A stretch of 64,000 nucleotides of DNA from DASQHL01 sp963843685 (lineage in GTDB: Bacteria; Chloroflexota; Dehalococcoidia; DSTF01; JACRBR01), in the NCBI GenBank assembly GCA_963843685.1, contig CAWJLO010000014.1, positions 1-64,000 on the forward strand, read 5' to 3'. The notes below the pieces were generated by a model. The model searched no databases. It was not told the DNA's origin and worked only from the letters and a program-made list of their open reading frames with translations. Within the stretch, counting starts at the first letter, position 1. Each line of letters opens with the position of its first letter. Positions 1 through 7,244 of this stretch are shown in pieces. The position numbers and the translations under genes are program-made.

Positions 1-1009
1 CCTCCGGCGACCAGGCGACGTCGCGGTCGAGCAGACTCGTGACGGAGGTCTTGATCCCGGCGAGTGGTGTCTTCAGGTCGTGTGAGATAGACGTCATGAG
101 CGCCGTCTTCATCTCATCCGCCTCCCGCAGCGCCTCGGCGTGCGCCGCCGCGGCCGCCAGCTCGACGCGCTGCACCGCCAGCGCCGCTTCGCCCGCGAAA
201 GTCACGAGCAAGCGCTCCGGATGATCGCCGAACGTCGTCGTGATCACGCCGTCCAGGCGCAGCACGCCGAACGCGCGATCGCCCACGCGGAGCGGGATCA
301 GTGTCAGCGCGCGCGTCATCTCTTCGATGCGTCGCTGCTTTCCGGTGCGCAGCACGACGCGCCGTGGTCGCGAGGCAGCCATGCCCGTGCGGCCGAGCAT
401 GACAGGCGAACTCGACGCGAGCGCCTGCTCCGCCATCGCGCGCTCTTCGGTGTCGGGTACACGCGACGCGCGTTCGGTACCTGCGGCCGCGAGCACGCGC
501 CAGGCGCCGCCCGCCACGCTCAGCACCGCTGCCCCTTCCGGGTGGAGCGCCGCGAGCACCTCTTCGCAAAGCGCGGCGAGCGCGTCCTGCGGGTCCGTGC
601 GCCCGATCATCGCGCGGCTCAGACTGAGCAGCACCTGCGTCTCCGCCTGCCGCCGCCGCGCCTCGGCTGCGGCGCGCTGCGCGGCCGACAGCAGCAGTCC
701 GCCGACCATCGCGACCGCAATGAACAGCGAAAGCCCGAACACGTCCGCTGAATCACGCACGCTGAAGGTGTGCAGCGGTTGTACGAAGAAGAAGTTGAGC
801 GACAGGTTGGTCAGCACCGCCGCGAACAGCCCGACGCGCCACCCCCAGATCGCGGACGCGAGCAGCGCCAGCAGCAGCAACGCCAGCGCCTCGTTCAGGA
901 GGCCGATACGGTGTTGGAGCGGCGCCATGACACCCGTCAGCGCCGCCGTCGCGAGCAGCGTCAGGGCGGCGCCGGCAGCACTTCCCTGAACTCGATCAGG
1001 AAGACTCAT
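1..1009 (-). CDS. KdpD-like sensor histidine kinase, N-terminal part (runs off the left edge)
   Basis: The visible 336 residues begin at ATG 1007-1009 and continue past base 1. Three or four hydrophobic segments (about residues 12-30, 39-54, 60-75 and 90-110) contain NFFFVQPLHTF, typical of the DUF4118 membrane domain of KdpD. A GAF-like region follows (about 125-290), then the HisKA H-box ISHDLKTPLAG with phospho-acceptor His310. The ATP-binding domain lies outside the window. KdpD-family kinases sense K+ or turgor and phosphorylate KdpE. This protein lacks the N-terminal KdpD/Usp cytosolic region of the classical enzyme, so it may sense something else. The response-regulator partner, if adjacent, is also outside the window. 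Confidence 0.85.
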   Translation of the reverse strand, partial: MSLPDRVQGSAAGAALTLLATAALTGVMAPLQHRIGLLNEALALLLLALLASAIWGWRVGLFAAVLTNLSLNFFFVQPLHTFSVRDSADVFGLSLFIAVAMVGGLLLSAAQRAAAEARRRQAETQVLLSLSRAMIGRTDPQDALAALCEEVLAALHPEGAAVLSVAGGAWRVLAAAGTERASRVPDTEERAMAEQALASSSPVMLGRTGMAASRPRRVVLRTGKQRRIEEMTRALTLIPLRVGDRAFGVLRLDGVITTTFGDHPERLLVTFAGEAALAVQRVELAAAAAHAEALREADEMKTALMTSISHDLKTPLAGIKTSVTSLLDRDVAWSPE

Positions 1010-1339
1010 ATTGGAATTGTATCCACTTGGAACGCGGCGGATTCCACCGTCGATTGCGGTTATTGCCGTCCGACGAAGTCAAGCCCAGAGCGGCCAGCGT
1101 CAATGTCGATTGTGCGACGTCCGTCGTTCGGTTGTCGTTCAGGCCCTGCCCAAAGGCGACGCTCCGCACAACGCTCTAGAGGGCCTCGGAAATGCCTGCG
1201 CGCGATCAAGCGGACAGCAACGGCCGGCCAGATTGGTGTTTCACCGCAGGCGTGGGAAGACAATCCCTGCTCGCGAATGCAATCCGTCACGGTGATTCAC
1301 CACATCCACGCTGCGCCTATGCGCGCGTTCTGATTGTGA
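1010..1339. other. Noncoding stretch between the sensor kinase and the first tRNA fragment
   Basis: I see no convincing gene or RNA here. The short open frames on both strands have no recognisable family features, ribosome site or plausible codon use. The sensor-kinase promoter should lie at the left end, but I cannot point to clear -35 and -10 boxes. Confidence 0.5.
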
Positions 1340-1379
1340 TGGTGGCCCTCTGGGGATTGAACCCAGGACCGACGGACTA
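1340..1379 (-). repeat. Decayed copy of the 3' half of tRNA-Lys (att-like repeat 1)
   Basis: About 40 bases match the 3' half of the intact tRNA-Lys at 10652-10727, from CCA through acceptor, T-arm and variable region into the anticodon stem. Differences are one deleted G in the acceptor and two transitions. The 5' half is absent, so it cannot be a functional tRNA. Tyrosine-recombinase islands commonly duplicate a tRNA 3' end at their far border. This copy is the outermost left one. Confidence 0.7.
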
Positions 1380-1552
1380 GAATTCTCTTGCTCGAAACTA
1401 ATGTCTCTCGGTCATCGCTGAATCTGAGGCGGTCGGGAGCGCGCGCACGTTGAAAAGTGTCCGGTCCTCATGCCCGCTGGCCGCCTGACGACCGAATAGA
1501 TCATGTACCGCCGACATGAGCAAGCCGAGGACTTGACCGCACGCGGTGATTC

Positions 1553-2014
1553 CTGGCATCGCCGCTCTGCAGGAGGCCGCCGATCTTGGTCGTCGGATCG
1601 ACGGGCGATCCCGCGACGCCGTACGCCTGGGCGCAGAGCGTGGCTGTGAGCCTCCAATCCGGTGTGCTGCTCACCTATCATGGCGAGGGGCATATCGCCT
1701 TCGGGCGGGAAAGTAAGAGTTCCTGCATCGGCAACGCCCGCGATGCCTATTTCCTCACGCTGGCTCTCCCGGCCGCGGGCACGACCTGTCAGCCGGATGG
1801 ACCGATCGCGGTGTACGGGGCGCCGCCGGCCTAGCCGGTTGCTGAACCCTCGGCTTCCCCGCAAGCCAATGTCGCGTTGCCCAGTACTGGAAACGCGGAG
1901 GTATCCGGTCCGGCTCCGGGTCCGTTATTGGTGTTGGCGCTGATGCTTCTCGTCAGCGGAGTGCTCGTCGCCTGCATGAGTATCGCCTCAGCCTCAAGAC
2001 GCACGAAAGACTGA
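1553..2014 (+). pseudogene. Remnant of a TAP-like alpha/beta-hydrolase with C-terminal LPSTG wall anchor
   Basis: The reading frame opens without a start codon at PPILVVGSTGDPATPY, the conserved C-terminal block of tripeptidyl-aminopeptidase-like hydrolases. GHIAFG follows, which carries the expected catalytic His, and then an SSC...GTTC cysteine pair. A TAG at 1832-1834 interrupts the frame. The same frame then continues for 59 codons through LPSTG, a hydrophobic segment and a basic tail (SRRTKD), ending with TGA at 2012-2014. So the original protein was a secreted peptidase fused to a sortase signal. It has lost its N-terminal domain and gained an in-frame amber codon. It sits just inside the leftmost tRNA fragment, consistent with island decay. 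Confidence 0.65.
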
Positions 2015-2079
2015 CGACGAGGACGTCGAATTCTCACTGGCTCCGGCGCGCAAGCGCGCGGCCGAAACCCAACGCCCAC

Positions 2080-2093
2080 AGGACCGACGGATT
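2080..2093. repeat. 14-base match to the tRNA-Lys anticodon-stem region
   Basis: AGGACCGACGGATT is identical to part of the tRNA-Lys gene and of the copy at 1340-1379. The flanking bases do not extend the match well. It may be a further eroded border fragment or chance. Confidence 0.3.
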
Positions 2094-2200
2094 GCCACGG
2101 CTCGTGTTCGACCTTGTTCACGACTTACCTGGCACCGTGCTGAGCCGCTGCGACGCGTTGTCCTCGATCCTCCCTGGTCGGGCAATTCAGGCCTAGTCCG

Positions 2201-2665
2201 CTATCGCTTCGATGAGCACCGGCCTCGGACAGAAATGAACTCACCTGCACCCGTGCTTGTGACGCTTTCGCCAAGAAGTACTGCGCGAATCGAGGCCATA
2301 ACGACATACTCTCCGGCACTCAACGGCCGCAGAAGCCAGATCGACATGTGGTGACGTTCCGGCCCAATGCTCCGCAGGCCGAGATCGAGATGACCGATGG
2401 TACGGAATCCCGCATCATCGAACACGAGAGATTGCTGCGTCAGCGTCAGGCGTTCCGTGCTGAGGTTTTGCGAGTCGATCACAACGACAGCAACTCCGCA
2501 AGCACGAACCGTCGACGTGAGAACATAGATGCGTACGCGCAGCGGATTTGAGCGGACGGTTGCGCGTACACCGGTCGAGTCGGGCGGGGTGGCAGCTTCC
2601 AGAGATGCGGAGAGTCGCGCCGCGGGCAGACACGCCAGCACGACCAAGATGCAGACTAAGGCGAC
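2201..2665 (-). CDS. Secreted protein of unknown function, third gene of a surface operon
   Basis: The product opens with a strongly hydrophobic signal-like segment (ALVCILVVLACLPAARLSAS), then about 130 residues with no family I recognise, probably beta-rich. The start is unclear. A strong AGGAGG (2672-2677) lies six bases before GTC 2663-2665, and no ATG, GTG or TTG follows it in frame before the hydrophobic core. The nearest standard start in frame is ATG 2783-2785, inside the upstream gene. It lies just after the WxL/DUF916-like gene on the same strand and shares its transcript. The export signal and context suggest an envelope or surface role; nothing more specific can be said. Confidence 0.5.
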   Translation of the reverse strand, partial: VALVCILVVLACLPAARLSASLEAATPPDSTGVRATVRSNPLRVRIYVLTSTVRACGVAVVVIDSQNLSTERLTLTQQSLVFDDAGFRTIGHLDLGLRSIGPERHHMSIWLLRPLSAGEYVVMASIRAVLLGESVTSTGAGEFISVRGRCSSKR

Positions 2666-2685
2666 CCGGCACCTCCTGCGCAGAA

Positions 2686-3300
2686 TCAGCGACGCCGCTC
2701 TAGTCCGATACGTAGACGGACAAACCGGCGCGCAAGCGCCGCCAACAGAACGACAGAGATCGCGCCGAGGGTCAGATAGGACCATGGATAGTGATCGGTA
2801 AACGATCGTCTCAGCTGTACCAGCCAAGCCGCCCACGTACTCGAAGCCTTTACTTCGAACGAGACCCGACTGGCGGCCGCGGCGGTCACTTGGACTCCCG
2901 AGGCATTGGCCACGGCGTGAGCCTCAATCAATGCGCTGTACCGGCCCTGGTCCGCGCTCGGGGGAAGCTCGATGTGAAGTTGAACATGCTGCTCCTGGTT
3001 CGGAGCGAGGTGAAAATGCGAGGGGCTGACGTCGAACCAGCCGATGGGTGCGTCCGTGGCGCCTTCACTCTTGAAGTGGGCAACGATCATCTCATAGTCG
3101 CCCTCTTCATCGCCCACATTGCGTACCGTGAGTGTCGGCAGACGGTACCGGCCGCCGGGAGCCAGACGCTCGTCCACGGCGATGTTTCCAATATCGACGG
3201 AGACACCCCGATCCGCTCGCGCCGCCGAACCGAGCGGCGGCGCGAACAGGGCGAGGATAAGGCAACTGACGAGCGCGATGCGGGGAACAGGCGAGGACAA
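2686..3300 (-). CDS. Membrane-anchored surface protein resembling WxL-interacting/DUF916 proteins
   Basis: This 204-residue protein has a signal peptide (about 1-29) and an immunoglobulin-like ectodomain (about 30-165). The ectodomain carries the DERLAPGGRYRLPTLTVRN and LPPSADQGRYSALIEAH blocks typical of DUF916-like beta-sandwich ectodomains. One C-terminal membrane helix (about 175-193) is followed by an Arg-rich cytoplasmic tail. In Gram-positive bacteria, DUF916 proteins sit beside WxL proteins and hold them at the wall. Here it is the middle gene between two secreted proteins, spaced 10 bases from the upstream gene, so the three probably form one surface complex. Family assignment is from motif memory and is tentative. 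Confidence 0.6.
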   Translation of the reverse strand: MSSPVPRIALVSCLILALFAPPLGSAARADRGVSVDIGNIAVDERLAPGGRYRLPTLTVRNVGDEEGDYEMIVAHFKSEGATDAPIGWFDVSPSHFHLAPNQEQHVQLHIELPPSADQGRYSALIEAHAVANASGVQVTAAAASRVSFEVKASSTWAAWLVQLRRSFTDHYPWSYLTLGAISVVLLAALARRFVRLRIGLERRR

Positions 3301-3310
3301 TGTGTTGGAC

Positions 3311-3850
3311 CTACGGGGCCACCGCCGTCACGACGATGCTCGTCGTGGCTTGAAGTCCCGCACCATCGCTGCCGAAGCATGGCATGTAGATCTCGGACGT
3401 GAACGATTGGGTGTCCGATGGCGCTTTCGCTGTGGCCAAGGTGTCGTCGCTCGTTGCCAGAAATTGCGAAGACCCACCCGATGGCGTCACGCTGTGGCGA
3501 AACTTGTTGTTGTTCGAGCCGGGTCCGCAGGAGACGGCGCCTGCTACGAGTGACCACGAGAAGCCTGAGCCCGTTGCGTCGGAACCCCGCACAAGGAAGT
3601 CCTCATCTACGTTGCCTGTGTTCGTCGCCACGAAGGTCACCGCGCCGCCTGGCGCTGCGAGCGAGGTCCGCGACATCTCGAAGGGCACCGTCCCATAGTC
3701 AATCGAAGTAGGACTGACGGTCATCGACACGGACTGGCCCGTCACGGTAGCCGTGACCGTCTGTTCTGTCGACGTCTGGGCGTGTACGCGTGATGTGGAG
3801 AACGACGAAGCGACAGCAACGATAATGAGTAGAGCGGCTAGGCGGATCAT
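3311..3850 (-). CDS. Secreted beta-sandwich protein, first gene of the surface operon
   Basis: A 179-residue product with a clean signal peptide (about 1-24, cleaved after VHA). The Ser/Thr/Gly-rich body looks like a single Ig-like or TasA/WxL-style beta domain (VTFVATNTGNVDEDFLVRG). Two cysteines (in VSCGPG and MPCFG) could form a disulfide. ATG 3848-3850 has a good ribosome site (GAAGGGA) and a strong promoter upstream. Neighbours 2686-3300 and 2201-2665 follow on the same strand. I do not recognise a named family. The likely role is an extracellular structural or binding protein. Confidence 0.65.
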   Translation of the reverse strand: MIRLAALLIIVAVASSFSTSRVHAQTSTEQTVTATVTGQSVSMTVSPTSIDYGTVPFEMSRTSLAAPGGAVTFVATNTGNVDEDFLVRGSDATGSGFSWSLVAGAVSCGPGSNNNKFRHSVTPSGGSSQFLATSDDTLATAKAPSDTQSFTSEIYMPCFGSDGAGLQATTSIVVTAVAP

Positions 3851-3915
3851 AAAGAATCCCTTCTCGTATATCCGAACCTCGGAGGCTTTAGATCGTGAGC
3901 GTACATTAGCGCACT

Positions 3916-3945
3916 GTAATATTGAAAACCACCAAGTGATGTCAA
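3916..3945 (-). promoter_or_regulatory. Sigma70-type promoter of the surface operon
   Basis: On the minus strand a perfect TTGACA (3940-3945) is followed after 17-18 bases by ATATTA/TATTAC (3916-3922). The region is AT-rich compared with its surroundings. Predicted transcription starts near 3908, about 58 bases before ATG 3850. Confidence 0.65.
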
Positions 3946-4100
3946 GCCGTTGATTCCTCCCGTCTGCGACAATAACGGCGATCGCGCGGACGCGCGGTGA
4001 GCTGCGACGGGCAAGAGCAAAGCTGCCGAGGCGGCACCCCTACTAAGTTGGTGGTCGTAAGCGCGGCGAGAAGGATGACGGTAGCTCGCCTCAGCGCCAT
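3942..4100 (-). CDS. Possible small secreted protein or remnant (52 aa)
   Basis: ATG 4098-4100 has a purine-rich upstream site and begins with a signal-peptide-like stretch (RRATVILLAALTTTNLVGV), then a short Cys- and Arg-rich tail. It may be the 5' stub of a decayed secreted protein. There is no homology I can name, and its end overlaps the promoter of the surface operon. Confidence 0.2.
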   Translation of the reverse strand: MALRRATVILLAALTTTNLVGVPPRQLCSCPSQLTARPRDRRYCRRREESTA

Positions 4101-4334
4101 TGCCTTGCCCTCTCTAATTACTTGCTCTCTCATACGTGGGGTTGGGCCACCATGAATGCCTACCGCGTAACCGCGCCCGACGCGTTCTGTCAATCAAGCC
4201 TATACAGCACCGTGGTTCGCAAGGCCGCGCCTGTCGTACACGGCGCCGAGCCGCAATTCTACAGGTGCGCCTAATCAGGCCACCTTTGTAGGCGGGCCGA
4301 ACTTGAATTCGAATGCATCCACGCAAAAGACCAG
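4101..4334. other. Noncoding stretch in the island
   Basis: I see no gene, hairpin or repeat that I can support here. Base composition is lower in G+C than in the flanking housekeeping genes. Confidence 0.4.
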
Positions 4335-4440
4335 TTTGGAAAGTCCGGTTCGAATCCCAATCAGACGCGCTACCGGATTGCGCTGACTGAAGCCACCGGA
4401 GAAGGCGAGTACACGGGCTGCCAACCCGTAGCTCAACGCG
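4335..4440. other. tRNA-like sequence fragments (degenerate)
   Basis: Plus-strand GGTTCGAATCC (about 4348-4358) looks like a T-arm. The minus strand of about 4358-4382 reads like a tRNA-Pro D-arm (AGCGCAATCCGGTAGCGCG). On the plus strand, ACGGG-CTGCCAA-CCCGT (about 4413-4429) has the form of a tRNA-Gly(GCC) anticodon arm. None assembles into a full cloverleaf. They may be shuffled tRNA debris; chance is possible. Confidence 0.25.
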
Positions 4441-4449
4441 AGACGACTT

Positions 4450-4737
4450 TCAGAGCTGCTCGCCCTCGCCGAATGTCGACTCGAACTCCAAGTTCATCAT
4501 CGCGCCCGAGGGAAGTACTTGCCGAGCTTCGTCGAGCGGTACACCCGCATCGAGCATCTCGCGAAACGTCCTGCCGACCCGCCCCAGAACATCGAGGATC
4601 TCGCTCCGGAGCGGCGAATCCCACGCGGCGACCGGCACGAACCACCGTTGTCCGCCCGCCTCGATGACGCGGTAAACCCGCCCGCCCGCCTCACAGAACG
4701 GCCTGCCGTTCTCGGAAAAGAACTTCGGCGCCGCCAT
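4450..4737 (-). CDS. Small protein coupled to the ThyX-like gene, unknown function
   Basis: This 95-residue protein starts at ATG 4735-4737, overlapping the TGA of the upstream ThyX-like gene (ATGA), so translation is probably coupled. The N-terminal half (GRVYRVIEAGGQRWFVPV) looks like a small beta barrel or strand pair. The C-terminal segment LDAGVPLDEARQVLPSG resembles the conserved G-x-P-x-E-x-A-R-x-V-L-P block of flavin-dependent thymidylate synthases. It has no signal peptide or membrane segment. It could be a partner subunit or a fragment derived from a ThyX gene. Confidence 0.65.
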   Translation of the reverse strand: MAAPKFFSENGRPFCEAGGRVYRVIEAGGQRWFVPVAAWDSPLRSEILDVLGRVGRTFREMLDAGVPLDEARQVLPSGAMMNLEFESTFGEGEQL

Positions 4738-6425
4738 CAGGCCGGTGCAGCGCCCTGCGTAAGTGCGACCACCCTGGCTTCCTTGCGCCGCTCGGCATCG
4801 AGACGTTCGAGGTCGACGCCGCCGTCCATGTCGGCGAAGTGCATGGCTCCGGCGATGGCATGGTGTCCCACGTCATCAATTCGGCGCCGCATCTCCTGCC
4901 CGACCCACCTGTACGCCGGGTGTCCCTGAGGCGACGTCCGCAGCTCGACCAAGTGCATCGCCTCACGCGCGTTCATCTGCATGTAGAAGCGGATCCGGTA
5001 CGCCATCGGCAGGGCGTACGGTGCGACCTGAGCGAGGCCCGCATCGCAGAGTTCCTCGTAGATCGCGGCGGTGTCGGACATCACGCGACGCCAATCGGCG
5101 CCCGCGTTCAGCTCTTCCATCTCCGCCGGCACACCGTAACCCAGATTCGGCGAGAGCGGCTGCCACTCCAACGTCAGCATCCTGTGTCGCTGCAGGTCGC
5201 GAAACGCCCCGTAGTCGACGACGACCTCGAAACGATACGACGTGCGCTCGAAGGCTCGCCCGGGTTTGTGTCGCCGGTTCGTCCGGTCCCCGACGTACGT
5301 CCGCAGCATTCGCGCGCGCTCGTCCTGCGGCACTCCCCTTGCCAACTCGAGGAGTTCCGCGTCGCCGAGCGTCGCGTGCGCAAACATCGCTGCCGCGAGG
5401 ACCTTGAGTTCGCCTTCCTGGTCGAAGTCCGTCAACCGGACATGAGGCCCGACCTCTACTTCAGACCTGGCGCCGCCCACCACGCGGACGGTTTCGCGCG
5501 CGGTCGCATCCGACGTCTGCTGAAGGTAGTGGGACCATGCGCGCCCACGGTCTTCGCGGTCGACGCGCCGCATGAACACGGGGATGACGCCGCGCAGCTC
5601 GTCCAGGATGCGCTCACCGGCCGTCCTGGCCTCCTCGAGCGGATGCTCCTGGAGCCGGAGAAGGAGCGCCTCAAATCCCTGCGCCGAGCCGAAGATGCCG
5701 ACGTTCGCCGTCGTCGCTGCCGGTAACAGCCCGCGGAGGATATCGCAGGCCTTGGCACGAATGCTGAGGCGATAAGCCGTTCTGGTGTCGGTCTCGGAGC
5801 GCGGGAACCGTTCGCGCAGGTGGGCCTCCACCCGCTCGAACCAGCCTGCATACGTCTCGAAACACGTGTCCATCGTCGACACGAAGCGCTCCCGCAATGC
5901 GGGGAACGACGAAAGCTCCTGGGGAATGTGATAGCGCCAGCGGCCGCCGCGGCCGCGCTGGTTGTAGGGGATGTAGCGGGTGGACTGCTCAAGATAGGAG
6001 AGCAATCTTCCCCATTCGAGAATCTTGGTCAGGATGTTGGACGCGTCCTCTACCGCCACATGGACGCCGACGAGCTGGGCGACCGAGTCGTCGCCGTACT
6101 CCACCAGCATGCGCTCGTAGAGCTCCTCGGCACGCCCAACCCCGGTGCTTTCGACTGCGAGTTGCTCGACGGCTGGGGACTCCTCGATCAGTCCGGCCTG
6201 GTGAAACTCATCGAGGAACAATCGGCGCAGCGACTTCGGGGAACGCGAGTAGCGCGCAAAGAGCGCGCCCTTGACGACGTCGGGCAGATTCGTGAGGGCG
6301 AACACGGGCTCGTCGACGTTCGAGAAGTGGCGGCCGAGAATCTCCCGTTCCTGTGGGGTGAATTCTGGGTCAGAGGGCGTCATGGGGGAAGCCTTTGGGA
6401 ACACCTGTTCTCGCTGGGTAATCAT
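4737..6425 (-). CDS. thyX: Tandem ThyX-like (flavin-dependent thymidylate synthase family) protein
   Basis: At 562 residues it is about twice the length of a normal ThyX (around 220-250), with two ThyX-like halves. The N-half carries EDASNILTKILEW...SYLEQSTRYIPY, the dUMP/FAD-side E-x-S-x-R-Y block. The C-half carries RHRMLTLEWQPLSPNLGYG, a divergent version of the RHR-x7-8-S signature. ThyX makes dTMP from dUMP using methylene-THF, FAD and NADPH. Whether either half is active is unclear, because neither has the full canonical signature. ATG 6423-6425 overlaps a TATGAT hexamer that may be its -10 box, so ATG at 6381-6383 is an alternative start. It is coupled to the 95-residue gene downstream. 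Confidence 0.75.
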   Translation of the reverse strand: MITQREQVFPKASPMTPSDPEFTPQEREILGRHFSNVDEPVFALTNLPDVVKGALFARYSRSPKSLRRLFLDEFHQAGLIEESPAVEQLAVESTGVGRAEELYERMLVEYGDDSVAQLVGVHVAVEDASNILTKILEWGRLLSYLEQSTRYIPYNQRGRGGRWRYHIPQELSSFPALRERFVSTMDTCFETYAGWFERVEAHLRERFPRSETDTRTAYRLSIRAKACDILRGLLPAATTANVGIFGSAQGFEALLLRLQEHPLEEARTAGERILDELRGVIPVFMRRVDREDRGRAWSHYLQQTSDATARETVRVVGGARSEVEVGPHVRLTDFDQEGELKVLAAAMFAHATLGDAELLELARGVPQDERARMLRTYVGDRTNRRHKPGRAFERTSYRFEVVVDYGAFRDLQRHRMLTLEWQPLSPNLGYGVPAEMEELNAGADWRRVMSDTAAIYEELCDAGLAQVAPYALPMAYRIRFYMQMNAREAMHLVELRTSPQGHPAYRWVGQEMRRRIDDVGHHAIAGAMHFADMDGGVDLERLDAERRKEARVVALTQGAAPA

Positions 6426-6499
6426 ATCACCCGGGGATCGGAGCGTCAGGAGGCGACGGAGTCGGAATCCGTGGCTGTTTCAGCCGAAGCACCGCCGGA

Positions 6500-6745
6500 G
6501 GAGCCGACTCAAGCTTCCGCCAGCTCCCTCCGGCACCCGCGGGCTCTGCCGTAGGTCCGAGAGGAACGTCCCAACGTTGGCAGTGAAATTACGTGCCGTC
6601 GGCTCGCGCCCGACTGGCTGTACCAAGCGATGAACTCCGCCAGACGCGGCCGGTGCCAGCGAATCGTGCGCGGGCTCTTGCCGCGCGCCGCGCAGGACTG
6701 GAGCTACCCCTCCACGAGGAGCGACAGACTTTCTGTCCGCGAATG
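6500..6745 (-). pseudogene. Tyrosine recombinase (integrase) N-terminal fragment, broken
   Basis: Reading the minus strand from about 6740, one frame gives ESLSLLVEG, a TAG (6704-6706), then LQSCAARGKSPRTIRWHRP and RLAEFIAWYSQSG. This is the SAM-like core-binding domain at the start of tyrosine integrases, with the stop probably replacing a Trp. After about 6590 the similarity appears to move to another frame (VGTFLSDLRQSPRVPEG). No catalytic R-H-R-Y domain follows. It lies 260-500 bases from the middle tRNA-Lys fragment, where an island integrase is usually found. Confidence 0.6.
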
Positions 6746-7005
6746 GGCCGGTGGGGCGCCGGTCTGTATGCCCGCACGGCACGACGGACTCGACTTATGG
6801 TTCTGGCGCCGCTGTGGCGTCTTCGTGGCGGATGTGTGGCCTGCGAGTGAATCGCTAATCCCGTGGCATGTTCGGCGCCCCTCTCCTGCTCGCTACCGTC
6901 TTGCCATCGGGCCAACATGCGGCTCGGGCACGAACCATAACCGGTCGTCCTCAGATTCGACCTCAGCGGACTACGGAACGAGGACGGGAGCATCGAGGGG
7001 CTTGG
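6746..7005. other. Noncoding stretch between the integrase remnant and the middle tRNA fragment
   Basis: No supportable gene or regulatory site seen. It is probably eroded upstream sequence of the integrase remnant. Confidence 0.4.
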
Positions 7006-7050
7006 TGGTGGGCCCTCTGGGGATCGAACCCATGACCAACGGATTACAAG
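7006..7050 (-). repeat. Decayed copy of the 3' half of tRNA-Lys (att-like repeat 2)
   Basis: The first 27 bases (CCA end, acceptor, T-arm) are identical to intact tRNA-Lys at 10652-10678. The next 15 or so carry three differences, and similarity then stops. The anticodon-like bases read TTGTAAT rather than CTTTTAA. There is no matching 5' half, so it is not a working tRNA gene. The integrase remnant lies beside it. Confidence 0.75.
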
Positions 7051-7202
7051 GCTCGTAGCCGTACAATCATGCCCGTCAGTCAACGCCGAAGCTGCGCGCC
7101 CGCGAAACGCGTGCACACTGCAGACGAGTCCTCCGGACTTGCCCGGACGACATCTGACGAGGGGATCGTATGAGCCTGCGGTGCGGTAGTCGAATTGAAC
7201 CT

Positions 7203-7230
7203 GTCGATCGGATCGCGCAGTCCGATCGAC
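7203..7230 (-). terminator. Inverted repeat after the cyclase-AAA gene
   Basis: GTCGATCGGA and TCCGATCGAC form a perfect 10-bp stem with an 8-base loop, 15 bases after the cyclase-AAA stop codon. There is no U-tract, so termination strength is uncertain. Confidence 0.5.
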
Positions 7231-7244
7231 GCGTGCCTGTCTGA

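Noticed and set aside
1832..1834. TAG read as pyrrolysine or programmed readthrough
   Set aside because: The N-terminal part of the protein is also missing, so simple gene decay explains it better.
7006..7050. A possible tRNA-Thr (TGT-like anticodon bases)
   Set aside because: Only the 3' half is tRNA-like; there is no acceptor or D-arm 5' half upstream.
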